DNA of 64,000 nt, from contig CM043958.1 in NCBI GenBank assembly GCA_014529385.2, forward strand, positions 153,411,293 through 153,475,292, given 5' to 3'. This document shows positions 33,425-44,813 of the stretch, one piece after another. Within the stretch, counting starts at the first letter, position 1. The number at the start of each line of letters is the position of its first letter. Both the position numbers and the translations under genes were made by a program. Origin of the DNA: Adiantum capillus-veneris (taxonomy: Eukaryota > Streptophyta > Polypodiopsida > Polypodiales > Pteridaceae). The notes below the pieces were generated by a model. The model saw nothing but the letters and a program-made list of their open reading frames with translations. It ran no database searches and was not told where the DNA came from.

Positions 33425-34714
33425 ATTGCAGTTTGGAACTGTAATGGAGCTTTATGGACACACCCAGGACGCTTAGAGGAAGTAATGCAAGGGCATGCCA
33501 TCATATTACTCACAGAGACACATCAGAGTCCAGAGCGAGGCCTACCCAGAATGGAGGGATACCATTGGGAGTCAGCTTACAGGAGGACCACAAGACATAG
33601 TACTGCACGAGGATTAGGAGGTATAGCCATGCTTGTCAAGAGAGAGATGTGGGGGCAAGTCCAGATAGTGGCTTGGGACCCAGATGCGAGATACATGTGG
33701 GTTTGCTTACACCTATCTGCGGAACGAATATTATACAGTGCAGTATATATACTTCTCACCAAGAGGGTCGAGATATGCCACTTCTAAAGGAGAGGAGAAT
33801 ACTGAGAGTAGTGATAAGGAGGAGGACGAGGAGAATATACCAATAGGCGACTCACCCTACTCGGCTCTCTCTGAGGATATTATGCACTATTCCACTTATG
33901 GGTGAGGTCCTCGTGAGGGGGGACTTCAACGCCAGGACCCAGAGTAGGCAGTGTGAGATGTATGATATGGAGGACCCAGAGATGATGCTTGTTATGGAGA
34001 CAGAGGATACAGGTGCCACCCGGATTTCTGATGACACTGGGCCAGATAGCACTAGATATGGGCACCACTTACTAGAGCTCGACGCCCGTCACCATCTCGT
34101 TATATATAATGGGATGTTACGGTGGCCTGGCTCTGACGCATTGACATGCTTTCCATTTGGGGGGGTGGAGGAGCATAGTGATTATGTACTTGGATCCAGA
34201 GAGGGAGCACAGGCGGTGACCTCCTTCACTATACCATAGTGCCCGATTTGGGGCAGATCACACATACCTATCTCTATTCCTTTGTAGGTTCATCATGTAC
34301 ACCTACCACACCCAGAGCCACGCAATCACACCACGGTCTACTTCGCACATGACCTAGATGACATATATGAGCACCATGTCTATGATGGGCTACTCCAGAT
34401 GGATCCATCGACACCCATGAGTACACTTACCGCTACAGCTCTCTTCATTGTTACACACATCCGCCATTAGCAGTTTCCCTCACCACATGCATACAAGACA
34501 TATGATGAGATCTGGGACCATACCCGAGAACCGTTGGTATGATGATGAGTGTAGGGAGATTTACAGACATCTTTGCAGACTACAGTCTTTGGGAGAAATC
34601 ACTCAGAAAGAGGCCAGACAGTCAGATGCGGTCCCTTACACGCCGCAAATGGCGAGCATACGAGGAGGCACAGTATTGGGATATGTATCATCTACTTATG
34701 AGCCGAGATGCCGC
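33425..34714 (+). pseudogene. LINE G ORF2 endonuclease half
   Basis: Conserved blocks in order: AVWNCNGALWTHPGRLEE, ILLTETHQSPERGL (catalytic Glu), GLGGIAMLVKREM, DARYMWVCLHLSAERI, then after frameshifts VRGDFNARTQSRQC (catalytic DFN), GHHLLELDARHHLVIYNG, LTCFPFGG and HSDYVLG. Then SGTIPENRWYDDECREIY, which matches MPQNNWYDEECRETR of family L. An acidic stretch (33790-33850) is specific to this copy. The reverse transcriptase is at 40250-41400. Confidence 0.78.
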
Positions 34715-35657
34715 TGTCAGGAGTTTTTTTGGAGAAAGGGATTGCGCATATGTATATACACATGCATGGTGCATTGAATAGAGCATTGCCCATTTTCCAG
34801 AGCCAGGTGGTTACGTGGGGCCCACATGTGTACAGGTAGGACAGCATGTACAAAGTGCATCGATTTTCACTATCACCAGTACCAGTGTGTTTTTTCTACA
34901 ATAATGAGGAGTTTGTAGCGCGTAAAACTTTTCGAGGAAGCTATCCGTGGGCCGACGACATGAGGTCAGCAGGTGCGTCAGATGGCATCTAGTGGCGTCA
35001 GGAGGGCGAACGAGGTCAATATTTGCACGCAGATGAGGACGGACACAACGTGGGTGTTTTCTTGTGAGAGTTACGCAGAAAGTTTCATCATTAGGACCAC
35101 TTTTTGGGGCCACTTCACGTGGTGGCGAGATGCATTATTTGAAAAAAGCTGAGTGCCAGGTGTGCGAATGATGCAAAAAGGTGACAACTATTGCACTGCG
35201 AGGTCAGTTTTTTGGCCTGTTCGGGGTCTGTTTGAGGTCATCTAAAAGGCCAAGGGTGCCCAAATAAAAAAGCTAAGTGTGGGAGCTGAAAAAACAGAGA
35301 GGAGACCAGAAAAAACGTGGAGAAGAGAGGAGGAACAGCCGCAGGTGTGTTTTTTCATTTTGGAGCCTGTTTTGACCGTAAACTGCTCATCTGAGGTCGG
35401 ATTTGAGCACTTTGACATTGTAGACTGGGGTTTTGGGCCGTTCCGGACGCGATGGCGCTGTCCATTTTGCCAAATTCCTCACTTTTTCCTGCTGTTTTTC
35501 TGTGTAAGTTTCTCTTATGAGCGAAGTTTCTGCTCTAGTTTGTGATTGTATCTGGCTTATTTAACCATATTGTGTGAGGTATTTGCCCCATTGGTGTTGG
35601 CCCAAGCTCAATTGTATCTAAACATCAGAAATTCTCCTCTTTTGAGCTGAGTTTTTT

Positions 35658-35688
<31 letters not shown>
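34715..35688 (+). repeat. 5' LTR of element C, 3' end deleted
   Basis: It matches 39095-40055 closely: 'tgcatggtgc', 'acgtggggcccacatgtgta', 'aggtcagcaggtgcgtca', 'aaaaagctaagtgtgggagc', 'gagctgagttttttgggtg'. It stops at (TG)n. The last 190 bases of the LTR found in the 3' copy are absent, so the internal deletion began inside the LTR. Confidence 0.85.
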
Positions 35689-35740
35689 GTTTAGTTGCAT
35701 TTGCGAATGAGGTTGAAGATCAAAGTGAGGGCCTTATGAA

Positions 35741-38700
35741 GTGATTGAAGGGCTGATGCAAACCAAGGTTGAGTTGTCAAAGAAGCAGGAATTGATGACA
35801 CAAATGATCAGTGGAGACCTCTCAATTATGGAGAAGGATATATATTTGCACATGCTGGCTAGTTTTCCTGATTTGTTCATTACTTCATATGAAGAGATCA
35901 GAGGGTTGAAGGGCGAAGAGATGCATATAGAGCTGAAAGAAGGTGCTAAGCCAGTGCGGCAAAGGCTAAGAAGGATGGGTCAAGAGAAAATGGAAGCCTT
36001 GCGAGAAGAGGTGGACAAGTTATTGAAGGCAGGGTTCATAGTCCCTGTGGAGACCACAGAATGGGTGAGTCCCAGTTGTAGTCAGTCCAAAGAAGGTTGG
36101 GAAGTGGAGAATTTGTGTAGATTTTAAACCCTTAAACGCAGCCACTAAGAAGAACCATATCCTCTTCCATTCATTGATTAGATCTTGGATTCAGTAGCAG
36201 GTTATGAGAGGTACAGTGTGTGTGATGGTTTTTTCAGGCTATTTTCAATTGAAGATTTCTCTTAAAGACCGCACAAAAGACAACTTTTATTACGCCATGG
36301 GGCTGCTATTGCTACACAGTATTTCCATTTGGTTGTCAAATGGACCTTCCTTCTATTCAAGAGAGAGCAAATTGGGTGTTGGAACCATTCATTGGTAGTT
36401 GTGTTAAAGCTTTATGGATGACTTCTGTGTCTATAGCAGTAGGGCTGATCACCATGAGAAGCTGCAGATGGTATTAGCTCGATATGATGAATGTGAGGGA
36501 CAACTAAATCCAAAGAAATGTCATCTAGCACAGCCAAGGGTGAAGTTATTGGGCCACATGGTGTCAGAAAATGGCATTGAGGCTGATCCAGACAAGGTTA
36601 AGTCTATTATTCTTCTTCCACCATCACCTACGAGTACGAAGCAATTGGCAACCTTTATACACAAAGTGAAGTACATGGCACGGTTTATTCCATTGTGTTC
36701 GCAGCTTCTTTATCCATTACCAGCAAGTGGAAAGCATGATCCATTTCAATGGGATGACAGTGTGAAGAAAGGTTTTCAAGAGGTGAAAGAGGTGTTAGGG
36801 GGGGTGTCAGCCATGTAGGCTCGTGATTGGGAGAAAGTTTTTTATGTAAATCCATCAGTAGGGGATGATGCCATTGGAGCCATGCTATTGCAAAAGGGAA
36901 GGGCAGCCATTATATGAGGCCAGTGTATTGTGCAAGCCGAGTGAAGTTGGTAGCGGAGAGAAAGTTATCGGAAGTAGAGCTAGTGATGGCCAGTGTAATA
37001 TTTGCTTGTCGACGATTTCGTCATTACTTGCTACCACGGCCTTTTGTTTTCTTGACGAGTTATGCCTTTTTGCCACAATTAATTAATGGTACTAACATGT
37101 CAAATGTGTGAAGAAATGGGTAATTGAGCTGCAAGAGTTTGAGTTCTTCTTTTCTAGTGGAAGATAGTACAAAGGGCTACCCTAGCTGATTTGTTGACCT
37201 ACAAGGAGAATCCCCTTATTGTTAAGGAAGATGTGGTGAGAAAGGTAGTTGAAGAAGTGCCACAGATCAGCAATGCACATGTGTTGTTCTTTGATGGTTC
37301 ATACAGAAAGAGCCACGAGCAGCTTCAGGGGGTATAGCACTTTATGATCCAGAGGGGAAGCTAGTATGCAAGAGAGGGTTCAAATTGGATGCGCATAGTA
37401 ACAATGAGGCTGAATATGCTACATTGGAAGCCGGACTACACATTTGTTTGAAGCATGGGTTCAAAGGTTGGAGCATAAAAGGTGATGCCTTGTTAGTGGT
37501 GAAGCAAGTACTGGGTGTGTGGAAGAGCAAAGAAAACCTCATTGAAGGAAATGTGCTTTAGAATTAAAGGTCTGTAAAAAATTTTGAAGCATGTAGCATC
37601 CAGACACATTGAACGTACTCTAAATGGAGAGGCACATGAAGCAGCTCAAGGCATGATTGGGGAGCTATTCGTGTTGAGGACCAATTTACCTCTTTATCAT
37701 GGCCGGGAAAGTTTGGCTCAAAGAGAGGAGTTTTGCTAACAGGAATCATTCCAAAGGAGATTCAGAAGTCTAAGAAGTATGGCTTTGTGCGTAGAGCATA
37801 CATGTACAAATTGATTGGTGATGTCTTATACATGAAAGGGGCTGATCTCGTGTTGAGACGATGTACCTTGGCGGAGGAGCTGTTACAGAGTGTTGAAGAG
37901 AATCATGAATGGCGCATGTGGTGGCCATTTTGCTCTAAAGATCACCTTGCATAAGATTTTGCAAGAGGGTATGTATGGCCTAGTTTGCACAAGGATGTTC
38001 ACCATTGGTGTAGGTCTTGCAATAGGTGTCGAGCATTTGGAAGAGAGTGTTGAAGCCAGAGCTACGAAAAACCTTATGGCGTTTGATGTGTTGAAAAGTG
38101 GGGGATTGATGCAATAGGCCCGTTACCTATCACAAGCAGGGGCACAAGCTATATATTTTGACGGCAGTGGACTATCTTTCTAGATGGGCAGAGGCTATAG
38201 CAGTAAAACAGATCACTGGAAAGGATGTGGCAAAATTTGTGTATGATGAAAAATGTTTTGCAAGTTTGGGGTGCCATTAGAGCTACTTCAGATAAGGGGC
38301 AGGATTTAGAGTTAAACGCTAGACTTCTTATGCACAAAGATGAAGATTAGGCACCAGCATTACCACTCTCTTATTACCCACAGTGTAATGACTTAAATGA
38401 AAGATTCAATGGTGAGTTGGTACAGATTCTTTCGAAAGTGACAGAGCACGAAGGAAAGAATTGGGATTTGGAATTGCCTAGTGCATTATGGCTTACCGTA
38501 CTTCGGTGAAGACAGGTACAGGGTTACTCCATTTCATTTGGTGTATGGAAAGAAGCACTATTGCCTATGGAAGTAGAGTTGCCTGCGGTCAAGATGTTAG
38601 AGAAGTTTCTTGGGCCGCCTAGTGATGCATTCGAAGAGAGGCTCTTACAACTACAAGAGGTTCAGTTGATAGGATGAGTGCATTGGAACATTATGGGCAG

Positions 38701-39066
38701 ATGCAAGATAGGGCTTTGGCAAAGATAAATGAAAAGGTCAAAAGTAAGGGTTCAAGAAGCATGACTTGGTTTTGGCGCTACAATAGTAAGCTGGAAAACA
38801 CCTTCCCAAAATAAGTTTCAAATTAAGTGGGAAGGCCTTTCAAGGTAGTGGAGTGTTTTCCAAATGGCACATATCAGCTGGCTAACCTGGATGGTGTTCT
38901 ACATAAGTCAAGGGTAAATGGGTTGCGTTTCAAATTGTATCATGCTAGATTGATGATGGTGGAGCAAGATGAGCTGTCTGTGGATCAAGCAGTGTTGGTG
39001 AGGGATGAGGAGACCTGTGATGCGGCGAGTCTCATATCTCTCTTTGCTGCTGCTGATCATGAATGA
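35741..39066 (+). pseudogene. Element C pol (RT, RNase H, second RNase H, integrase)
   Basis: Reverse transcriptase: ELKEGAKPVRQRLRRM, EVDKLLKAGFIVPV, CVDF-type block near 36115, FMDDFCVYSSRADHHEKL (active site FMDD, 36412), LGHMVSENGIEADPDKV. First RNase H: DDAIGAMLLQKG, MRPVYCASR, LSEVELVMASVIFACRRFRH. Second RNase H (about 37289-37530): LFFDGSYRKS, SNNEAEYATLEAGLHI, KGDALLVVKQVLGVW, giving Asp, Glu, Asp in archaeal-type order. Integrase: GGHFALKITLHKILQEG (HH part), then a poorly preserved core. C-terminus: GRPFKVVECFPNGTYQLANL. At least a dozen frame breaks. Confidence 0.8.
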
Positions 39067-39094
39067 TCTAGCAGGCTAGGGGATGGGCAAATTA

Positions 39095-40245
39095 TGTCAG
39101 GAGTTTTTTGGAGCAAGGGATTGCCGCATATGTATATACACATGCATGGTGCATATTGAATAGAGGATTGCCCATTTTCCAGCGCCAGGTGGTTTACGTG
39201 GGGCCCACATGTGTACAGGTAGGACAGCATGTACATAGTGCATCGATTTTCACTATCACCATACCAGTGTGTTTTTTTCTACAATAATGAGGGGTTTTGT
39301 AGCGCGTAAAACTTCTCGAGGAAGCTATGCGCGGCCCGCGACATGAGGTCAGCAGGTGCGTCAAATGGCATCTAGTGGCGTCAGGAGGGCGAACGAGGTC
39401 AATATTTGCACGCATGAGTTGAGGACGGACACAACGTGGGTGTTTTCTTGTGAGAGTTACGCAGAAAGGTTCATCATTAGGACCACTTTTGGGGCCACTT
39501 CACGTGGGTGGCGAGATGCATTATTTGAAAAAAAGCCGAGTGCCAGGTGTGGCGAATGATGCAAAAAGGTGACAACTATGCACTGCGAGGTCAGTTTTTG
39601 GCCTGTTCGGGGTCCGTTTGAGGTCATCTAAAAGGCCAAGGTGCCCAAATAAAAAAGCTAAGTGTGGGAGCTGAAAAAACAGAGAGGAGACCAGAAAAAC
39701 GTGGAGAAGAGAGGAGGAACCAGCGCAAGTGTGTTTTTGCTCATTTTGGAGCCTGTTTTGACCGTAACTGCTCATCTGAGGTCGGATTTGAGCACTTTGA
39801 CATTGTAGACTGGGGTTTTGGGCCGTTCTGGACACGATGGCGCTATCCCCTTTGCCAAATTCCTCACTCTTTTCCTGCTATTTTTCTGTGTAAGTTTCTC
39901 CTATGACGAAGTTTCTGCTCTAGTTTGTGATTGTATCTGGCTTATTTTACCCATATTGTGTGATCTATTTGCCCCATTGGTGTTGGCCCAAGCTCAATTG
40001 TATCTAAACATCAAAAATTCTCCTCTTTTGAGCTGAGTTTTTTGGGTGTGTTGTGTGTGTGTATCCGTGTGGAGTGGGGCAAGTGGATAGTCTCTCTCCT
40101 CTCACTCAGAGGTGTGTTCCCTGTCTCGGCAGCAGGTGTGTTGTCTAAGCCGAGTGGTGCCCCATAGTGTGTGTGTGGTGTTATCTTCCCAAGAGTGTGT
40201 GTCGGGTCGTTATAGAGCGCTGTGTGTGTTTTCATCCCGCTCACA
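39095..40245 (+). repeat. 3' LTR of element C
   Basis: 1151 bases, from TGTCAGGAG to CTCACA. Its last 190 bases (after the TG-rich run near 40045) have no partner in the 5' copy. A frame across the end (40112-40262) is not a gene. Confidence 0.82.
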
Positions 40246-40249
40246 CCGC

Positions 40250-41400
40250 CACAGTGTGGCAAGGATTAGAGATCCTCGCTCTCCTGCCCCCATAGAGGAT
40301 CGGCATACATGCACACATATGCTAAGAGGTCTTTTACCATGTACCTCATCAGCTCCGATCCCCCAGCCCACAGTATCCCATCCTAACCACATCGACTTTC
40401 TTTACCTAAATTGGTACAGAGAGCCATTAGATGTCTACAGCATGGGAGATCAACAGATCATACAGGCATGGAGAGTGAGCACCTTATATATGCAATTGAT
40501 ACACTTGCACCTTTTATCCCGCTTGTTTAATAGGTTACTAGCAGAGGGATTCCCAGCAGAGTGGACCATGCACACCATAGCTCCGATTCACAAATATGGG
40601 GACATGACAGACCCCGGGGAACTATAGGACGATCATGATTGGTCATACATTGGCCAAACTATATGGGGCAGTACTAGAGGCAGAGCTGAGTACACACTTG
40701 CAGAGAGGGAGGGACTACACAATTCCAGGGCAGGCAGGTTTCCGACGGGATTTCTCTACTATTTGATCATATCTTCACTCTTCTTTTGTCTGATTGAGTA
40801 GGCAAAGGCGAGGAAAAGAGGCTATAATGCTGCTTTGTGGATTTTCGCAAATCCTTTAACCACAGTACCACGGGAGCGCCTCTTTCATCGGCTTCAGTCT
40901 TTAGCGATACCCATGGAGATGATATGGGCATCTATGCATTGTATGAGAAGGTACTGGGTCAAGTACGCTGTCTAGGAGGTCTATCTGAGACCCTTGCTAG
41001 CACTATTGGTGTGAAGCAAGGATGCCCACTATCTCCCACTCTCTTGGATCTACATCGACGAGGTAGCTGACTTACATCATACACATAGGAGGAGGAGGAG
41101 TTGACATCTCAGATACACTTGTCCATGTTATGCTATATGCTGATGACATCATTCTAGTGTCTGAGTCACAGGCGGAACTCTAGTTACACCTACAGGCTCT
41201 AGATGATTTCTATACACAGAGAGGGCTGTCAGTGAACCTTGGGAAAACAAGGTTATGATATTTCACAGATCTGGACACATTAGACGACAGGTGATCTTCA
41301 CCCTTAAGGAGGCCAGATTGAGGTGGTGGATTCATATGTATACTTGGGTATCCATTGCTAGCACATCGGACGCTTCTCTATGACAAGAGCAGCGAGGGGT
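40250..41400 (+). pseudogene. LINE G ORF2 reverse transcriptase half
   Basis: Resumes LINE G after element C. Blocks: LLSRLFNRLLAEGFPAEWTM, IAPIHKYGDMTDPG, AGRFPTGF, VDF-type block near 40840, TIGVKQGCPLSPTLL, VMLYADDIILVSESQAEL (active site near 41135), LSVNLGKTR, YLGIHC, GRFSMTRAARGS. Several frameshifts. It ends near 41400 without a 3' tail or stem-loop. Confidence 0.76.
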
Positions 41401-41805
41401 AGTGTCTGATCAAAGCAAGACATAATTCCATCCAAATCCACGGCAAGCAATGCATAAATGGTGACAAATGGGACGAAACCAAGGGTGCATTTGTGAAGAT
41501 GAATCTGATGGTCAAGCGCCAAACACTGGCAATATCTAGAGATCCAAAACGAGGAGAGGTATGTGACAAAGCATGGTGCAAAAACTATTTCCAAGGCTCT
41601 ACTCCTGGAAACAATCCGCATACTATGAGCTTTGCAAGCAATTCCTCGCTCTGCATCTCGGGATCAATAATCCCCAATCCTCCCTCCTCTCTCGGCAAAA
41701 TGATTGTGTCCCAATGGACTCACGGTCGAGTGTCAGTATAGATCCACGCCACCCCACAAAAAGTTGCGTACAAGGCGCCTCAAGCACGCCATGATGCAAC
41801 GATGA
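41400..41805 (-). pseudogene. Plant LINE ORF2 fragment after the RT domain, antisense
   Basis: On the minus strand: RRLVRNFLWGG, then EEGLGIIDPEMQSEELLAKL, IVCGLFPGVEPWK, a stop at about 41575, and FLHHALSHTSPRFGSLDIA. The 'NFLWGG ... GGLGIxDxxxQxxALLAKW ... PGxxPWK' order is the conserved segment downstream of the reverse transcriptase in plant LINEs. About 130 codons, frameshifted once. Which family it belongs to is unclear; K is plausible. Confidence 0.7.
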
Positions 41806-41817
41806 GGGTGAAGAGAG

Positions 41818-41820
<3 letters not shown>

Positions 41821-41862
<42 letters not shown>

Positions 41863-42021
41863 AGATGTCTGGTCTCATTCCACCTCAGAGATCTCTCTTC
41901 TCCACAGGTGTGCCTTGTTCATATGTTCGGCATTGCAAGTGTTCTAGATCAAAGTCAAGGTGCCCACCAAATCACGAGGCAGTTCTTGTCTTCATTGCAT
42001 CTTCCGCTACCACCTTTGACA
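41821..42021 (+). repeat. 5' LTR of element D, truncated at (TC)n
   Basis: After (TC)n at 41821-41861 it matches the end of the LTR at 60101-60386: 'tctcttctccacaggtgtgc', 'ttcggcattgcaagtgttct', 'cttcattgcatcttccgct', ending TTTGACA. Everything left of the TC tract is replaced by LINE sequence, so the break happened in the microsatellite. Confidence 0.82.
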
Positions 42022-42033
42022 TGGTATCAGAGC
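42022..42033 (+). promoter_or_regulatory. Primer-binding site of element D (initiator-Met tRNA)
   Basis: TGGTATCAGAGC directly follows the LTR end. It is the standard complement of the 3' end of plant initiator-Met tRNA, used to prime minus-strand synthesis. Confidence 0.88.
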
Positions 42034-43224
42034 CCTACGTGATACGACCACCTTGGACACTCGGATTTGGTTGATCCAGTGTTGTTTCGGACATGATTGA
42101 GAGAGAAGAAGCTTGCTGTTTTTTTCCTGTTTTTCTCCAAGTTTGGGGCAGATTTGAGTATGCGGAGGCCTTGGATTCCTCGTCTACGACTTCCCTGTCT
42201 TTACCCTTGTTTACCCCGACCTCTCTTCAACGAGGGGAACTTGATGGAGGTTGCAGGATGTGTAGCAATGCGTGATTGCTTTGGTTTTCCCATATGGAGT
42301 CATGTTGCCGTGCCTTCCCACAAGGGGAGCAAGCATGCGGTTGTTGGATCCAAAGGGGGAGCTATTCATTTCCAGCTTCTTCAAAGAGAAGCGTGGGACA
42401 GCAGTAGGATCTTCTTCATCACTTCTGGAGCAGTATGGGTAGTAGGTTGACAATTCAGTTACACTTTTGTACCAGATCATGGATTATGGATAACAGAGAG
42501 GGATCTCTTTCCTTCTAGAGGCAAAGGATGTTCTTTGATTTTCCTTTGTCCATCTAAGGATGGAAGTTCCAATTCCAGCTTCAGGTGACTCTTGTTTATC
42601 TGGTATGCAACAGTTCATGTGCATGTTCCAATGCACGTGCTGAAGTTGGCTTTAACAGGCAAAGGGGGATATTCTATGATCTATCTCTAGAACCACTTCT
42701 TGTTTGATTATCCAACTTCCTTGGATGAGGTTTCAAGGTGGAGCATGTGGTGCCAAAACCTTAGCTGACAATGGATGGACACAGTTAGAGGAGGCTTTAA
42801 TGGAGTGTAGATGTCTCTTTTCTCCATGTTCTCCCCTTACCTGGTGGTAGTGTGGCCCTACAGATTTGATCATTCCTTTGCCCTTTTGTGAGTTTGTCAG
42901 TACCAATTGTGGGACAAGTTTACGATCTCCTGTGAGTTTGTCGGGACCAGTTATGGGACATGTTTGCAACCTTTTATGGGCAGTGTTCTTGATGATCGAC
43001 AACAAATTTGTCGAGATCCTTTGGGTGACAAGTTTGAACGTAGTTTCAACAATTGGTGGGAACATCTAGTTCCTACTCCCACAGTCAGCAATATTTAAAA
43101 GCTTCTTGCCTACATCCCTTTGGAGAGCTCCAACCATGGGGTTGAACCCTTCGGGTGCAAATCTCACCACGACTACCTAGTATAGCAAGTTCTTTCCTCA
43201 CGGTTTTTTGCATGTCATAGATCA
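42034..43224 (+). other. Element D internal region, first part, non-coding
   Basis: No gag or pol motif in any frame. The longest plus frame (42097-42450, 117 codons) has no recognisable domain. It ends where element B is inserted; the flank GCCCT (43225-43229) is copied at 51655. Confidence 0.6.
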
Positions 43225-43229
43225 GCCCT

Positions 43230-44705
43230 TGTCACCAGCGTGTGACTACTATCTATCCTTTTTGTTGATTTCTTTCTTATTATCTATTTACTTTCACTTT
43301 TTGGAAACACCCCTCGGGAAATCTAACTGCCCTGCATTGCATAGCTAGTGTGGAACTGTCCAAAGGGAGTCCAGGCCTGAGGGCAAGAGAGCACTAAGGT
43401 TGGACAAGGACTATGGTTAGCCAAGTGGGGTCATTGACTAGCCAAAGTGGAATCCTTTGCTACAGAGGCTACATTTCAGTTCTGGATGTGGCCGCAGTGT
43501 ACAAAGAGGGTCAGATGACCTAGAAAGATACAATGGCAGCATCTCCTAAAATTTAGGGAACTGCTATTTTGGGACCTGAAAATGTGTTGACGTCATTATC
43601 TCCGGAATGACAAGGGGAACATTTTCTTACTATGCCGTGAAGTCAACTGGGCAACCGGTTGGGATATTTTTAGACGGCAACCCCGAAACGGGAAAATGCT
43701 TATAAATGTGCCAAGTGGCACCTTCTGGTGCACTTGCCTCATGCAACAAGAAGTGGCGCTGAATTTAGGAGGGGGAGAGCCTCATTTTCAGATTTGTCAC
43801 AGGTTAAGAGCTATGGAGTGCTTGCTTTCCCTCTTATGCACAGTGCGGTGCCAGGAGTGATGCCCTGCACGCTACGCACTGCCCTCTCTCTCCCCTTTGG
43901 CAGTATGTTATGCCCCTCTAGTGGGCTCTTCATTTGACCAATGTACAGTTGTGTGGGTTCATGCGCGATTGCCGAGGCAAGAGCCTCTTATACAGGTACT
44001 GGATTAGCTAGCGGCTAATCCCCCCACAGGTACAGGTGAATTCGGAGAGGTTTCACGCCAGAAATCTCGTCCGATTCAAAGGGCAAGTAGCCCTACAGGT
44101 ACAGGAGCTCGAGGACTTGCTACGGATGCGACCGGCACGCGAAACGGAGCCCGAAACAGTGAATTACAGCCTGCTGTGTATTTTTGCAGGTTTAGGGTTT
44201 TGGCCCTAAACGGACCCTAATACCCCCAGGAGGTTCGGGGACGCAAGGGGACCGCTGTACAGGTGATCTGGCGCATTTTCAGCGCTGAAAACAGAGAATT
44301 CAGCGTGCTGCAGATTCTCGCCAGGTTTTGCAAAGTGCCCGTATGCGTCGGGAAAGTCGGCCAATGCGTGGGAATACTGACCGTGAAGGGTTCTAGTACA
44401 GTTATGCTGCCGAAATCAGGCTGGAGCAGTGGAAATTCAGCCGAGTTTGTGCGGGGCAGCTTGTAGCGAACCTCAGTGTTTATTCCCTCTTTTTAACAAT
44501 AAAGAAATACCGAAAGGGGCGCCTAAGTTAGGGGCCAATCTGGTGTCCATCTACTCATACAGGTGCAATCTAGCAGCCTGTATCCCTCTCCCCTTTGTTG
44601 TGTCTTGAAAGTACACGTCAAATAGACGACTAATAATGGGTGAAAGCTAAATCAAGGTTTAAAGTAAAGTCTACCGCCCTTTTTGGATTGAACAAGTCGG
44701 TTTCA
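43230..44705 (+). repeat. 5' LTR of element B
   Basis: TGTCACCAGCG...GTCGGTTTCA. It contains ACAGGT-type repeats (43994-44100, 44258, 44558), an AATAAA at about 44499, and a block (44502-44545, ACCGAAAGGGGCGCC then GGGGCCAATC) shared with the LTRs of element A. The short frames inside (43728-43937, 44263-44466) recur in both LTRs but match no protein I know. Confidence 0.92.
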
Positions 44706-44722
44706 TGGTTCCATCGACGGGA
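44706..44722 (+). promoter_or_regulatory. Putative primer-binding site of element B
   Basis: TGGTTCCATCGACGGGA directly follows the LTR. It starts with TGG, as required to pair with the CCA end of a tRNA, but it is not the initiator-Met site used by elements A and D. The tRNA that matches cannot be named from the sequence alone. Confidence 0.6.
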
Positions 44723-44813
44723 TTAAATCACTTTTTCCCATAGAAGTGAGCCTTGGTCAGTTTTGGGCTTGAAGACACAGGGGATCATAGACCAGACACA
44801 GGGAATTGCAATT

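Larger units (their letters stand above)
32035..34714 (+). mobile_element. LINE G, 5' part (leader, ORF1, endonuclease)
   Basis: It starts after the TC tract with an AGCAGCGTGAGCAGG-type leader like that of family L. Its ORF1 and ORF2 are diverged homologues of family L. It is cut at 34714 by gypsy element C and resumes at 40250; the joined reading across the gap (SRDAA then TVW) follows family L (SQDSS, EAW). The duplicated GATGTATGCATAATGTGG at 32405-32443 lies in the leader. Confidence 0.75.
34715..40245 (+). mobile_element. Ty3/gypsy element C with two RNase H domains (Tat-like), deleted
   Basis: LTRs start TGTCAGGAG at 34715 and 39095; the 3' LTR ends CTCACA at 40245. CCGC at 34711-34714 is repeated at 40246-40249, a 4-base target duplication, and the joined flanks restore the LINE G reading. 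The 5' LTR is cut short at a (TG)n run (35660-35688), and the primer-binding site, gag and protease are missing. Only pol from the reverse transcriptase onward remains. Tat-lineage elements are known to carry a second, archaeal-type RNase H between the normal RNase H and the integrase. Confidence 0.82.

Noticed and set aside
40112-40262. Start of a 171-codon frame at 40112 as a separate protein
   Set aside because: Its first 45 codons lie in the 3' LTR of element C and the rest is LINE G; the two are joined only by the insertion.
43140-43200. A 'gggtgcaaatctcacc' stretch resembling a tRNA T-arm
   Set aside because: No A box, anticodon arm or acceptor pairing could be found around it, so it is not a tRNA or SINE head that I can support.
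43728-44466. Two conserved-looking small frames in each LTR of element B (also 50677-50886 and 51212-51415)
   Set aside because: They are present twice because the LTR is duplicated by retrotransposition, not because of protein selection; no domain recognised.
44763-44813. Upstream extension of element B gag (17 codons before 44814)
   Set aside because: The extension starts at a non-ATG codon; the ATG at 44814 is conserved in the related gag at 20420.
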